In this document: one piece after another, positions 13,201 through 24,330 of the stretch
How positions within the stretch are numbered: position 1 is the first letter of the stretch
Layout of the letters: the number at the start of each line of letters is the position of its first letter
DNA from: Varanus komodoensis
Taxonomy: Eukaryota; Chordata; Lepidosauria; Squamata; Varanidae
Reading direction: 5' to 3'
Assembly (NCBI RefSeq): GCF_004798865.1
Contig: NW_025335941.1
Coordinates: 10,584,253-10,648,252 of the forward strand
Length of the DNA: 64,000 bases
The notes under the pieces: generated by a model
The model's input: only the letters and a program-made list of their open reading frames with translations
The model's database searches: none
Told to the model about the DNA's origin: nothing
Position numbers and translations under genes: made by a program

Positions 13201-13554
13201 GCAGCGCGCCGGGTGAGACGACACCACGCTTCACGAGACGCCTCATCAATATTCAGCGAGGGAGCGGGGCACGTCGTGTTCTTAGGTACGCCCACCTTGA
13301 CGCATGCCTTGGTCAAAGGGCGGGGCGGAGACTACGGCCCCGCCCCTCCGGGCCTCCGCGCGTGGCCGTATCAGCCTTATGAATACTCATAAGGTGGGCG
13401 GGGGTCGCCGCGCGCCTCTTTCGGACTCCCTTGCCCGCCTCCCTTAGTTTACTATGGCAGCGCGGAGGTGGGAGCCGTTCCAGTGGTGGCGTCGCGCGGG
13501 GCGGCACTGAAGGGCTCCCTTCGCCGGAGTCTTGAGGGCAGGCCGAAGCCTTGG

Positions 13555-13562
13555 TGACGTCA
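13555..13562. promoter_or_regulatory. Perfect palindromic CRE (CREB/ATF site)
   Basis: TGACGTCA within the CpG island, about 450 bp upstream of the PKNOX1 exon 1 donor. It matches the CREB/ATF consensus exactly. An identical octamer lies in the WDR4 promoter. Confidence 0.6.
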
Positions 13563-16500
13563 CGAGGTCTCGCGGATGCCGCTCGGCTGCCTTTGGTCGA
13601 ACATGAGATGGCCGGGGCGATCCCGGCGGGCAGGGCTGTGATCTAGTCCGCAGGGAGCTGCGATTGAGCGGGGGTTTTCTTCTTTTGAATTCTGAACTGT
13701 GTCCTTCCTAACTTTATTCACTGAATTCGTCTCCTCGAGATTGAATGAGATATATACCTATTATCAGTGTTTCGGTTTGAGGGAAAAGGGGAAACAAAAC
13801 ACGGACGTATTTCGAAATCTTTACATCTTTCCTCCACACGCATTTTTTAAAAATCTGATTTACCGTTCTGGGGGAAAAACAACTTCAGGAAACGATTGCC
13901 AGTGTTTGTTGTTTTTGAGAAAAACGCCTTCGTCTTTTTCTCCCAGTGTATCCGACACTCAGCCCTTATCTGCCAAAAGTACCAATTGTTCTTTTCGCCT
14001 TGGTTAGAAGAGGAATAGCAGTGTATAAATATAGATGAGTGTATTAATAAAAGCAACATTGTAGAGCTCTTGTTTGCCCGATATATGAACTGAAACAAAG
14101 GTAGTGGATGTTTATAACTTTACTATCTACAAATGTTGTGATAGAATTTCTTTGTTTATACTTGCAGGGCGGTGGTGGGGGGAAATCATAAGAAATTGAG
14201 AACAAAAAAAAACCCAACTGTAAACATTTTAATGTGGCTTAACTTCTAAGTACCAAGTTATCAGTTAAGTTTATTAACATAATGTCTTTGCACAGACTGA
14301 GCAATCTGAACAGGTGGGTAGGACAAGGTTGTGTGCATTCCCAAGATGCTTGGAACTTAAAAAACTTGAAACTTCAACAGGCATGGTATTTTTCATTTAA
14401 TATACTTGCATCCCGTGTTCTTACAATTCCTAGATGAAGCTTACCAATTCTTCATCAGTTTACCCTGACTCTGAAGTGATAAGAATAAAAGATAATGCAA
14501 GTTTCTTTCATTTTGCTGATCTCTTTAGAGCTTGCTTTATCATTTATGGAACTAGAACTTTTCATGTGTGAATACTTCCTTAAATCTTGTATATGCATCT
14601 GATGCCTAGGAAAGCTCATTCCCAAGATTCTGCAATCGTTATTATGCTTATGGAAGTGTTTAACCTACAGTAATTTGGAAAAGTGTAAAAGGAGCAAGAT
14701 AACAGCCAATAACATGCTCATTTTAAAGCCAGAATTCCTGTGGCACAGTGTTGCATCATATTATTCTTGTTGCCATTGTTTGTCTGCAATCAGTAGGATT
14801 AACAGTGAGCTGTTGCCTGCATTGAGCCTTCCGTAGTAAATGATTTAGTACACATTAATTACTACCAACTTATTTTTCACTTTCAGGATGACTAGAGTTC
14901 AAAACAGTAGATCTTTTAAGCATACATGATTAGGATTAGGCTACTATATACAACCTATATCCATATTAAATACAATACAACTGTTGTTAAAGGCATGCGC
15001 TACACAATAAATAATTTTGGAAAAAAGCCTCATAAATCTTGTGTGTTCAGCCTTAAGAATTGTATCATCATGCACATAAATTAATTACAGTTTACTACTT
15101 TGTTTTGAATGAGCCAAGAATCCAATTAGCAACACTTAAGCTCACACCTACCCAAACATGAAAAGCCACTTAAAGAAAGCCAGTACATAGTAGGAGAGGC
15201 AGAATCATATTTTTACACAAATAATGACTTATTTTAGTAGTTTGTAGTGCAATTGTATGAATGTTTTCAAATAAGTTCCACTGTGTTCAAGGGGCTTGTT
15301 CTCAAAACAAAAGTGTACATTGAAGCCTTGGTGATAAAGAAGTTACTTTAAATATGTAGGGACATATGAGAAACTCATTCAGCTACACACATATCTGTGC
15401 TAAGGCAAACTGGCCATCACTGGGTGACTCTGGAGTTAGTGGATAAAATTTAATAGGGCATTCAGTAGCCAAAATCTGAGACAACCTGAGATTTTAGTCC
15501 CTATTTTTAAACAAGTTCTCTGTCTGATTTATAGAATGGCATAAGGTAGGAACCCATAAAAATTCTGTGTTTAAATCTTCTAAACTAAAATATAAGAGTA
15601 GGTAGAATGTTTATTACAGACACAAAAAACAGGGCATGAAGTAAAAGCACATCCCATTTTAAAATAACTCCCTATTGGCTTAACTCCCAGTCACCAAATG
15701 CCAGTCCAAATGCAAAAGGGCTGGCATTGCCTCTGGAAAATGCTTGGGCTTTTGGAAGTGCTCCAGAGGAAAGGAGATCAGAGGCAGTTGTGATTCCTTT
15801 TCCAGGTGCCCTTGACCTTCATAGGTTTTGTACAGCTGGTATTGCAATAAGGGTTTTCATAGTAAATCCTAGTGGTCAAGAGGAGGAAGAAGAAATAAAA
15901 GCAAGGGAGATAAGTACCGTCTCCAATCAGTTAACAGTTAAAAACTTTCCCATAGTTAAACAATAGTGCTGTTTTTAAGTGTTACAGTATAAGTCTCTCC
16001 AAATCAATGTTAAGTGGGTAATAAATATAAATAACTAGGAAATAGTAAGACATTTCCTCTTCGTGCATTTCAGACACTTTTGTATTTATTTTTCCTCTAA
16101 AAGTTTAATTTTTTTTATCACTGCTTCAGTTATTGCCACAGTTCACTAGGGTCATCTTGATCATAGGGGCTAGATCCAAGAGTACCTGTTTCTAAATGAA
16201 AAAGGAACCGCACATGTATATAGCTAATGTTAGAATGTTGTGCGTAACAGACTAAATTCTAATATACTTGCACTAGAGTTTGTAGAACCTCTGGAACAAA
16301 CAAAAGCACAAAAAGTGATATAGAATCTGCCCATTACTACACTGTGCAAATACTCCTAGTAATTGCACAAGCATCTGTAGAACACTGCTAGTAAATGCTT
16401 TCCTTCTGTGCAGACATCCTTGCAGCCAGTTCTACATTACTGTTGCCTTAATACAGAACAAACTGAATACCTACCTACCTCAAATTTGGAAGTAGTGCGA

Positions 16501-16589
16501 ATTATTAGAGAAAATGCAAGCTATTCCTCAGTTCTTCCTATTTTTCTTCTTTACCATGTGTTGTGTGGGAAAGGCCTTCCTTTTATCAG

Positions 16590-16835
16590 CCCAGAAGTTC
16601 CCAACTTTCAACTTCATTTAATGCTGCATTATGGGAAAGGCAGAAAATGTATCCCCATTCTCTTTCTTGACACCATGCATAATTTTGCATGCTTCGGTCA
16701 TGTCTCTCTTCACTTTTTTCTCTGTTATGCAGTGCCAGGTGTTGCGATCTTTTCTTCAGTCCTTTGATCATTTTGATTGCCCTTTTCTGCATTTCTTCCA
16801 GCTCTGCAATGTCCTTTTTGAGGCAGAGTAACCAA
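16590..16835 (-). mobile_element. CR1-type LINE 3' fragment
   Basis: Read on the minus strand: AAAGGACATTGCAGAGCTGG, ATGCAGAAAAGGGCAATCAA, then AATTATGCATGGTGTCAAG. This encodes the CR1 C-terminal pattern (MQKRAIKMIKGL..., then HD...NYAWCQE). It is the same segment as the copy at 38.3-39.1 kb. 5'-truncated and decayed. Confidence 0.75.
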
Positions 16836-16867
16836 AACCATACATTATTTAATGTATGTGTATTTAA

Positions 16868-16975
16868 GCCAAAACAGTCCTACAACTCCTAGCATTCCAC
16901 AGACAGCATGATTGCTGGGGCAGGCTGGGAGCCATAGGATTTCTTTTCTGTCTAAACATGTATGAGATTGTGCCT
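16868..16975. repeat. Palindromic MITE-like element, family A, copy 2
   Basis: AGTCCTACAACTCCTAGCAT opposes GCTGGGAGCCATAGGA. It ends TCTAAACATGTATGAGATTG plus TGCC, matching copy 1 and copy 3. Confidence 0.65.
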
Positions 16976-18039
16976 TTAAATATTTAATTCTTGGGCGGGC
17001 TGCATTTCTGCTTTAATTCATGTTACCAAAGGTAGTTTCTAGATAAAGAAGTCAGTAGCTTTTGTGAGGGGCCCTAAAGACAGGAAACCGGTCCCCTGCA
17101 CAGCTGCCATAGTATGTTGCACATAACACTTTAATCTAGTCCCTTGAATTGTCTAAATTGAGGGTCATTTGAGCAATCTGTTTGCAGGTTTCTGGATTAC
17201 AAAAGAACTTTCTCCTGTACTGTGTGAACTTCCTTTGTTCCTGTTCCTTTGATCTTCTCCAGGGCTGAAGATGAGAATGAGCACTTCCAGATGAAAAGTG
17301 GTCTTTTTTTCTCCTTTTTTACTATAAGGATACTTGAATGTCATTCCTGGTTTAAGGGAAAGCAGCTCACTATGGCACAAGGCACTATACCCGCCACAGT
17401 TAATTGGCAGAATGGCTTTACTTCTGCAGTGCAATAAACCCATGCTCCAGTATCTTCCAATGTTACCATTGTTAGCACTTATCTGAATTCACAGACCTGG
17501 ATTTCCCAGGGAGCAGTTTTAAATCGTAAGACAAGAAAACTAGCAATGATTCATTTTTCATATGGACACCATTTATTTATTTTTTGAATAGCAGTTATGA
17601 GTGAGGTAGTAATTAGTTATCCTGGAATGCTGAGTGGAGAATTTAGTGGTCACATGGGAATTTAATGATCACATAATGCTTATAGCAGGCCTTTGAACAA
17701 ACTTCCACTTAAACTATGTCCTTTCCTGGAATATTGGCCACAAAAAGGGTTTCTGCTAAACTGATTTCCTCTGCATTCAGTTTTTCACTTAAATAGCTGA
17801 AAGAGATGCAGGTCATCTGTTATAGCACTGGTGGGCTCCATACTAACATCTGCTGGCACAGAAATTCACACAAAAATGTGCTTCGCTTTACTTTACAAAT
17901 CAGTGGGGCACTGAATGATAAGCATGATTTAAACTGGAGTTTAAACAAAAGGTCTTTTCCAAGTTTGTAAATAAAACAGACTTTTTATTGTCTAGAAAAA
18001 ACCATTTAGTTTCATTTGCCACAATTCTTCTCTAGATGA

Positions 18040-18215
18040 AATTATTGTTATTACATTACATCTATAGTCCATCTTTTTGCTCTTGGAAGGAACCGAAGGC
18101 AGCTTACATAGCTCCATTTATCTTCACATCATCCGGCCTGTGAGGTAGGTTAGGCTGAGAGTAAGTGACTGACCCAAAGTTACCCAGTGAGCTTCATTGT
18201 CAAGCTCCCACTAGC
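18040..18215 (-). mobile_element. CORE-SINE (MIR-like), partial
   Basis: Reverse orientation: GAAGGCAGCTTACATAG, TGTGAGGTAGGTTAGGCTGA, then TTACCCAGTGAGCTTCATT. These are the complement of the SINE body seen at 6916-7128. The tRNA-like end is missing. Confidence 0.75.
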
Positions 18216-19726
18216 AGATCTTCTGTAGTGACTTTTTCTCAAATCTATTTATTAACCACAAAATAGAACATTGTTGTAGGAACATGTGGCCATAGAGAGG
18301 ACTTCACATTTGGATGCAGGTTAATAGGTTTAGGGCACAGGCTCCCAAACTCAGCTTGCTTATGGTCATACTATGCAAAGTGGGAAGAGCAGAGAAGGCA
18401 GTCTTCACCTTCCCCTCCCCACACACTGTATTATTCACTAGACAAGCTTTGCTATCCAACTAGCTGGGGCATTTTGGAGTGGTGGGGGGAGGAGGCGGCT
18501 GGGGGTGTTCAGGATAGGCCCTATCCTTGCCTGTCTAGTCACTTACCCTCCACACCCATCAAAATATCCCTTTCCCCCTGTGTGAGCTTCTTTTCCTAAC
18601 CTTGTAGGGTAGCAGGTGCAGCTGGCTGTGGGTTGGACAAATGGGGGTTGGCACTCCAATTCCATGGAGGTCAAAGTGCTTATTCTGATCTTGGATCAGA
18701 GAGTCTGAATTATATGTGGCCCCTCAAACATGGTCAAGAGGCCATAATATTGCTAAATGAATTTCTCTGAGTGTATTCATATATTGCAATTTGCCTGGAA
18801 GCATCCCTAAAAGAGGTGTGTTGCATTGTGTTCTCTAGAAGAAATTTTAGAATTTCTGTTTGCTTTTTCAATTACAGAACATACTGTTTGCAGATCTGAG
18901 TCACCCTTTTCCTACAAACTCTTGATTTGGAAGACATTTTTAGGTTCTCTTGAGTATGAAAGCCAAGTTTGTGCTGTATTTTTCTAGCTTGGCACATTTC
19001 ATTGACTACAAAATTTTTGAGGTGCTGGTTTCATAAGCTGATAAGAGTTAATTTGTCTTAACATCACTGACACACTCCATGCAAGTCCTTGCTTTCTTAG
19101 TGCTTGGAAGATATTATTTCCTGCACCTAAACCAGGAAGGTGGTTCTTAACACCTTCCAGTACAAACACAAGCATAACTCCTTACAGTATTCCCATGTAG
19201 TACACAGTATGAATCTGTCTAATCTAAGCAGCCCTCAGACCCTTCTATTTTTTTTTCTTCCTTTAGAAGGGTCCTTGCACTAAAGCTATAGTGTTTCCTA
19301 CCAGCATTATTTATTATCCCTTTTGGAGTATATTCAAATATTTGATGGAATGTTCTATTAGCTTTGAGTGGAAAAGAGAGTTACTAGTATGTGTAAAAAT
19401 GTACTGGCCAATGCTTTATTTAAACAACTTCATATGTCAAGGATATTGTTCTCTTACTTAACAATGTGGAACTGATTTGATTATTTTAATCTTCCTGCTG
19501 AAACAATGTTCATTTTGTTTACTAGGAATTATATTTGGTCTTGACAAATGAATCCAAAGAACGAGTACTAGAGTACTTGTATGCTGTAATAGCTAAAGGG
19601 CAAGGCAGCAAAGTATTTTTTCAGCCTTGGCTTCCCATATGCAACATGCAGGGGCAGGGTGATATTGATCTATATGGTAATCAAGGTGACATATGGAGAG
19701 TCCTTTGAACAGTCTCTAGTGATTTA

Positions 19727-19862
19727 TCAGCCTTCCCCAACCTGGTGCCCTCCAGATGTTTCAAACTAAAACCCCCATCTTGCCTGACCATTGGTCATGG
19801 TAGTTGGGGCAGATGAGAGTTGTAATCCCAAACATCTGGGGGGGGGGCATCTGGATGAAGAA
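19727..19862. repeat. Palindromic MITE-like element, family B, copy 1
   Basis: CCTCCAGATGTTT (19749-19761) pairs with AAACATCTGGGGG (19830-19842). The loop includes AACCCCCATCT-like and GAGTTGTAATCCC segments. This 'ccaacctggtgccctccagatg' type of foldback is common in squamate genomes. A second, partial copy lies at 28510. Confidence 0.7.
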
Positions 19863-21006
19863 CACTATGTTATATAAATGTGAACTATTATTTATGTAAA
19901 GAACAATACAAGCAATCACTTTGACTTAGAGAAGAATCTTGAACTTCTCAGCCTCCTGAATACAGCCTGAGTGACACTGTGTCACAAAGAGTGGGAGTAA
20001 AGGATAAATTGCATTTTACCAAGTTTTGACAGCTGTTTTGTGGGGGCAGGTTCAGGGAAGTAGAAAATGGCTAGTCTGCCTTAGCAGAATTATTTTCCTG
20101 AGTTCCTACATACCCAATTGGGATCACAAAGCCACCTATGTTTACAATTGTAACAAAAAGAAGTTTTGCTGTAAAACAAAAGCTTTGCAATATTCTGTCT
20201 CTGAATAGGGAAATGGCTCAAGTATCACAGGCTGGAGAGGAGAGTCTCAGTGGTAGTAACATGCTTGTATGCAAAAGGTTCCAGGGAGGGCTAGGAAACC
20301 CTCCCAACAGTTTTTGGACTAGTTAGTGTTTAACATACTAAGCAAGATGGACCAACAGTTACATAGTTCAAGGTTCCTTCCCTCTTCCATTTCCTGGTCT
20401 CAGCTGGTTACCACTGAGTTACCACCAAATAGTTTGCAGCACGCATTTTAAAGATCAAAGAGCAGGAAATAATGCACTCTAAATCTTGAAGAAATGCAAG
20501 AATTCCCTCCTTCACTGCCCATGTAAGACCATGAGAGAACCAGGAAAGAGAAGGAAGCAGGCAGATACACCAGTACTCATTTGCTCCTGACTCCACAGGA
20601 CTATCCCCCTTCCCCATCACAGCATCTATGCAAGACTGGATATACCGCATGATGGAGAACTAGAAGAGGAACAGAGGCCAGGCACCCTCACATCCCTGCT
20701 CCTATTGTGACTGATTTATGTTAGCTGCTTCCGGGTGCCCATAAAAACCAAACCAAACAAGATACAAATCTAATAAGTAAAAGTTTGATTTAAAATAATA
20801 TGTGGGTGCCACAGCCATCTTTTCCATGCTGTGGCTAGTAACCTGTTAAATCCTAAAATACTGATACTTCCTAGTAAACAGCTAAAAGTCCTTATGGTGT
20901 ATAAAGCAAAATTTTTAATATATAGTATAAAATGTTATACTTTAACTTACTATGTATATATATGCAGTTTGGATGTGATTGAAATACTAGAACTAGGTAA
21001 CTTAAG

Positions 21007-21105
21007 ATGCAATCCTATGCAGATTTAGACAGGGAAAAAAGGCCTGTGACTCCCAGCATAGAACTGTAGAACTTTTTCCTATCTAAGCTTGCATATGATT
21101 GTTCC
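21007..21105. repeat. Palindromic MITE-like element, family A, copy 3
   Basis: It starts GATGCAATCCTATGCAGATT and ends CTAAGCTTGCATATGATTGT. These outer arms are roughly inverted copies; the centre TGACTCCCAGCATAG is shared with the other copies. Older and more decayed. Confidence 0.6.
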
Positions 21106-23140
21106 TTTAACTGGGAAAATGCTAGAAAGCCATATCTATGCATATGATTTTGTAAAACTTGCCCAGATAGAACGAATTATCTGAGCAGTTGTAAACCTGG
21201 TTCATTTTGTCAACTGTATTCAATATGTTCCATAAATATCCCAAAATATCTGGAATTATAGTAATAAAACCACACTCTACATGTGCTTTCTAATGCTCTA
21301 CACAGTAGGAATTCAGAGTTCTATTATACTGCTTATGTCTCTAGGGTTTATTTCACATAATCCTGCTTTATGAGCAATGTAAGTGAAAACAGTCAAACTC
21401 TTTTTTTGCTGTGTTACTCCTTGTAACTGGAATGTCTCTGCTCATAAAAATAAATGTGTTTCTGCTTCCTGATATATTTTATGTATGAGAAGATTGAAAC
21501 AAGACCACTCACAGTGCCTAGTGTTTAATATTAAATCAGTCCTAAGGTCACATACTTTCCCTGCCTTAGTCAGGTTTTGTTTTAAAATAAAGGAGGCAAC
21601 AAAGGATTTTTGGTGATTTTCAAGACTGATGGAACTGGGAAGCTCCAAATAATATTTACAGTTGTTTTGGCCTAGATATTTCCTGTTCTGTTTGGCAGCC
21701 AGTGAATACTTAGCTTAAAAACAACAACCTTTCAATAAGCATTGAACTGCCATATCTCTGTCCTATATAGGGCCAATTTAATCTAGCAGACATTATTACT
21801 CTTATGTACTGTAATGTGGTAAACAAACCAAGCTGGGGAATCAGGTGGTTAAGTACACCATGTTTTCATAGGGTTAGAAATAAGAGCTAAAAATATTGTG
21901 TGGGCCACTGTAACTCTAATTGTATTACCCTTCACAGGGAAATTTTAGCTAAATGTTACTGGGCTAATAAGCCACAATAATAGATTCCTCTCCCTCCTTG
22001 CTCCAAAGATGGTTTTAAAATAAGAGTATCTTTCCTAGTTAGATTCACACTCTTGCTTATAATTTGTCGGTTTAGTTTCTCTTCATCCACCCCTCACAGT
22101 TGACTTTGGTTCCCTCCTTGGGAATATCAAAACAGGTTATGCTGCCAGAATTCATTGGCACCAACTGACTAAGTCAGAACCTAATACTATTACAAGGCCT
22201 GCAACAGCTGCAAGAGTAATACATCTGCAAGACATTTGGAAATGTAAGATAAACTATCCATTACGTAGAAGGGTACCTTATATATTAGTATATTAGCACC
22301 AGCAATATTCCAGTGACAATGCAAATAGCTCCCTTTCTCCTCCTAATTTAAGGAATAGTCATTTCTTGTCACTTTCCTAATTTAGGCTATCTTTGAGTCA
22401 TATTCAGTTTGATTTCCAATGACGATAAGCGAGTGTGATGCAAATTTAAGTTAGTTTAATTTCATGAAAGGCAATATTAACTAGTAAAAGCTGGATTGCT
22501 TCCTCTCCTGTTTAGTGTCGGCAGCCTAGCACTAAGCAAAGCTGTTGCACAAGAAATCCTCCCTCACTGTCACGGTCCTGACCAAACGTGGGATTCATTT
22601 TTGCCATTAAAATGGTTTAGAAAATGGGGTACCCCAAGCAACCCATTGCTGCAAAATTGCTTGTAGGCAATGCAGAGAGCTTCTGCGCACCTCCAGCATT
22701 AGCAACATGAGGGAAAAACTAGACATTAGTTAGCAAGCCAAATTTCCTATAAAATAGTATAGAAGCTGGACATTTTCAGAAAGCACAACGCAAGCCACTA
22801 GAAGGGGTGGGATGAGCCCTTTTCATATCCATGCATTTCCTTCCAAAACTTCATGCATTCATTAAAGAAGCTTAGGTTTCAGGGTTGTCCATGAACCGGG
22901 GGCCATAGGCAGCCCCAAGACTGTCTGGACAGTCTCCACCCCTACTGCTTCCACCTAATTCCCTCTCCAACAATCCTTATACAGGTTGCTCTCTTCTCTA
23001 GGGTAATAGTGAGGAAATGGTGAACTCTGACTAGACCACTGGGAGAAGGAGTAAAGAAAAGGCTGTTCCTTAACGTGATCACCTCCACCCACCCCCCTGC
23101 TAGTAAGAAAAGGGTTATCTGGATCAAGATTGCCGGAATG

Positions 23141-23195
23141 TATACATGTGTGTGCGCGCGCACACGCGCACACACACACACACACACACACACTC
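23141..23195. repeat. Alternating purine-pyrimidine microsatellite (TG/CG/CA)
   Basis: An unbroken run of TG, then CG, then CA steps that is nearly its own reverse complement around the GCGCGCGC centre. Such sequence can adopt Z-DNA. Confidence 0.95.
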
Positions 23196-23539
23196 AGAGG
23201 AGACCCCAAATTTCCAGGCCAGCATCACTTGCAATCCAAAAGGTTGCAGTCCCGCTTTAGGCTAAAGGCTTTGAACTCTTAGGTTTTAAGAAACTTTAAA
23301 ATACACAACAGAATAAAGTAACACTGCCAACATTGTAAGGTAAAATTGAAGCTTGTTGAATGCTTAATGCTCCAGTAGAATCCTAACTCAGTTATTTATT
23401 TAAAGTTTGTATATACTGTGCTTCACTAAAAGTTCCAGGACAGTAGAACAATGAAGTAAAAGTACAGTATTAGGCAACACATTCAAATAAAACCCTATCT
23501 TAAAACACTTTGACACTTAAAAAATCAGGAAAATAAAAA

Positions 23540-24035
23540 GGTCAAAATGAAAAAAGTGTCAGTGCCAGGCACGCCTCTCTGGAGTGCATGTTCCATAACC
23601 AAGGGGCCACTGCAGAGAAGGCCCTTTTCCTTCAACAAGGACTCCTGAAGAAGGACTCCAGCCCAGATCTGGGGGCGGGCAGGTATATATAGAAGGAAGC
23701 ATGCCTTCAAATGTTCAGGCCATTTAGGGCTTTATGTCATCATCAGCACCGTAAATTGGGCCCGGACTTTATTTATTTATTTAGACAGCTTATAAGTCGC
23801 CCCCATTGCATAAGCCTCAGGGCGGCTTACAATCATTAAAATCCCACATAAAATACAAAAAATTCATCAAATAAATAAAATACATGAGATAAAATAGTGG
23901 AAACAGCCTGGTCAATTTAAAATCAACTTCAACTACGAGCCAGTGCAGATTGTAAAAGGCTGGCATTCTATATGTATATCTGCCAGTCCCTGTTAACATC
24001 CTGGTTGCTCTATTCTGAACCTACTGAAGTATCCA
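23540..24035 (-). mobile_element. L2-type LINE 3' fragment (antisense), interrupted by a younger insertion
   Basis: The minus strand encodes the C-terminal signature of L2/CR1-class reverse transcriptases: LTGTGRYTYRMPAFYNLHWL, and nearer the 3' end the complement of CTCTCTGGAGTGCATGTTCC, which matches the copy at 49.4 kb. The run breaks at about 23770 and resumes at about 23930 at the homologous position, so an insert of about 160 bp sits inside it. Confidence 0.8.
23770..23930 (-). mobile_element. Short L2 3'-tail insertion nested in an older L2
   Basis: It begins TATTTATTTATTTAGACAGC, then CCTCAGGGCGGCTTACAATC, an antisense L2/SINE-type tail matching 49183-49260. It splits the host LINE between the words GGGCCCGGACTT and ACTTCAACTACGAGCCAGTG. 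In the uninterrupted relative at 49.6 kb these words are contiguous. The repeated ACTT on both sides could be a short target duplication. Confidence 0.7.
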
Positions 24036-24069
24036 GAAATTCAAGTTATAGGCAGGTTATGTTTGATTT

Positions 24070-24330
24070 TAAAGTAAATGAGTTTTTAGGACCTACCTGA
24101 AGGCTAGTTATGATGTGGTTTTATAGACATCAATTGGAATAGAACTCCAAAAGCAGAAGGCTACCATGAAGAAGGTCCTATCCGTTGTGTTCCTTAGCCT
24201 TATTCCTTTAACAGCCGTATTGGCTGTTGGCTTATTGGCCATAAGGGCTGATGGATGTTATTCTTTCATGAGGGCTTCAACATCTGAAGTAACTCTGCTG
24301 AGCAGGAAACCAGCTTGACAGATGTTTCAG
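24070..24330 (-). mobile_element. Decayed L2-lineage 3' sequence
   Basis: GAGTTTTTAGGACCTACCTG, AGAACTCCAAAAGCAGAAGG and GAAGAAGGTCCTATCCGTTG resemble the antisense of L2-type tails (elongation 'fails, repaired' region near the 3' UTR). Heavily diverged; the call is tentative. Confidence 0.4.

Larger units (their letters stand above)
12400..13650. promoter_or_regulatory. PKNOX1: CpG island promoter of PKNOX1
   Basis: A sharp switch to CpG-dense sequence in AT-rich surroundings. It includes GC boxes at 13318-13328 and 13338-13346, a reversed CCAAT at 13193-13197, an ETS site at 13163-13169 and a perfect CRE (TGACGTCA) at 13555-13562. The only gene I can tie to it is PKNOX1, transcribed leftward. 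The 13.4-13.65 kb half could drive divergent transcription, but no exon is visible there. Confidence 0.85.

Noticed and set aside
12399-13507. Several overlapping ORFs on both strands in the CpG island
   Set aside because: GC-rich sequence has few stops. The peptides are Arg/Ala/Pro/Gly-rich without family signals, and the region is promoter and 5' UTR.
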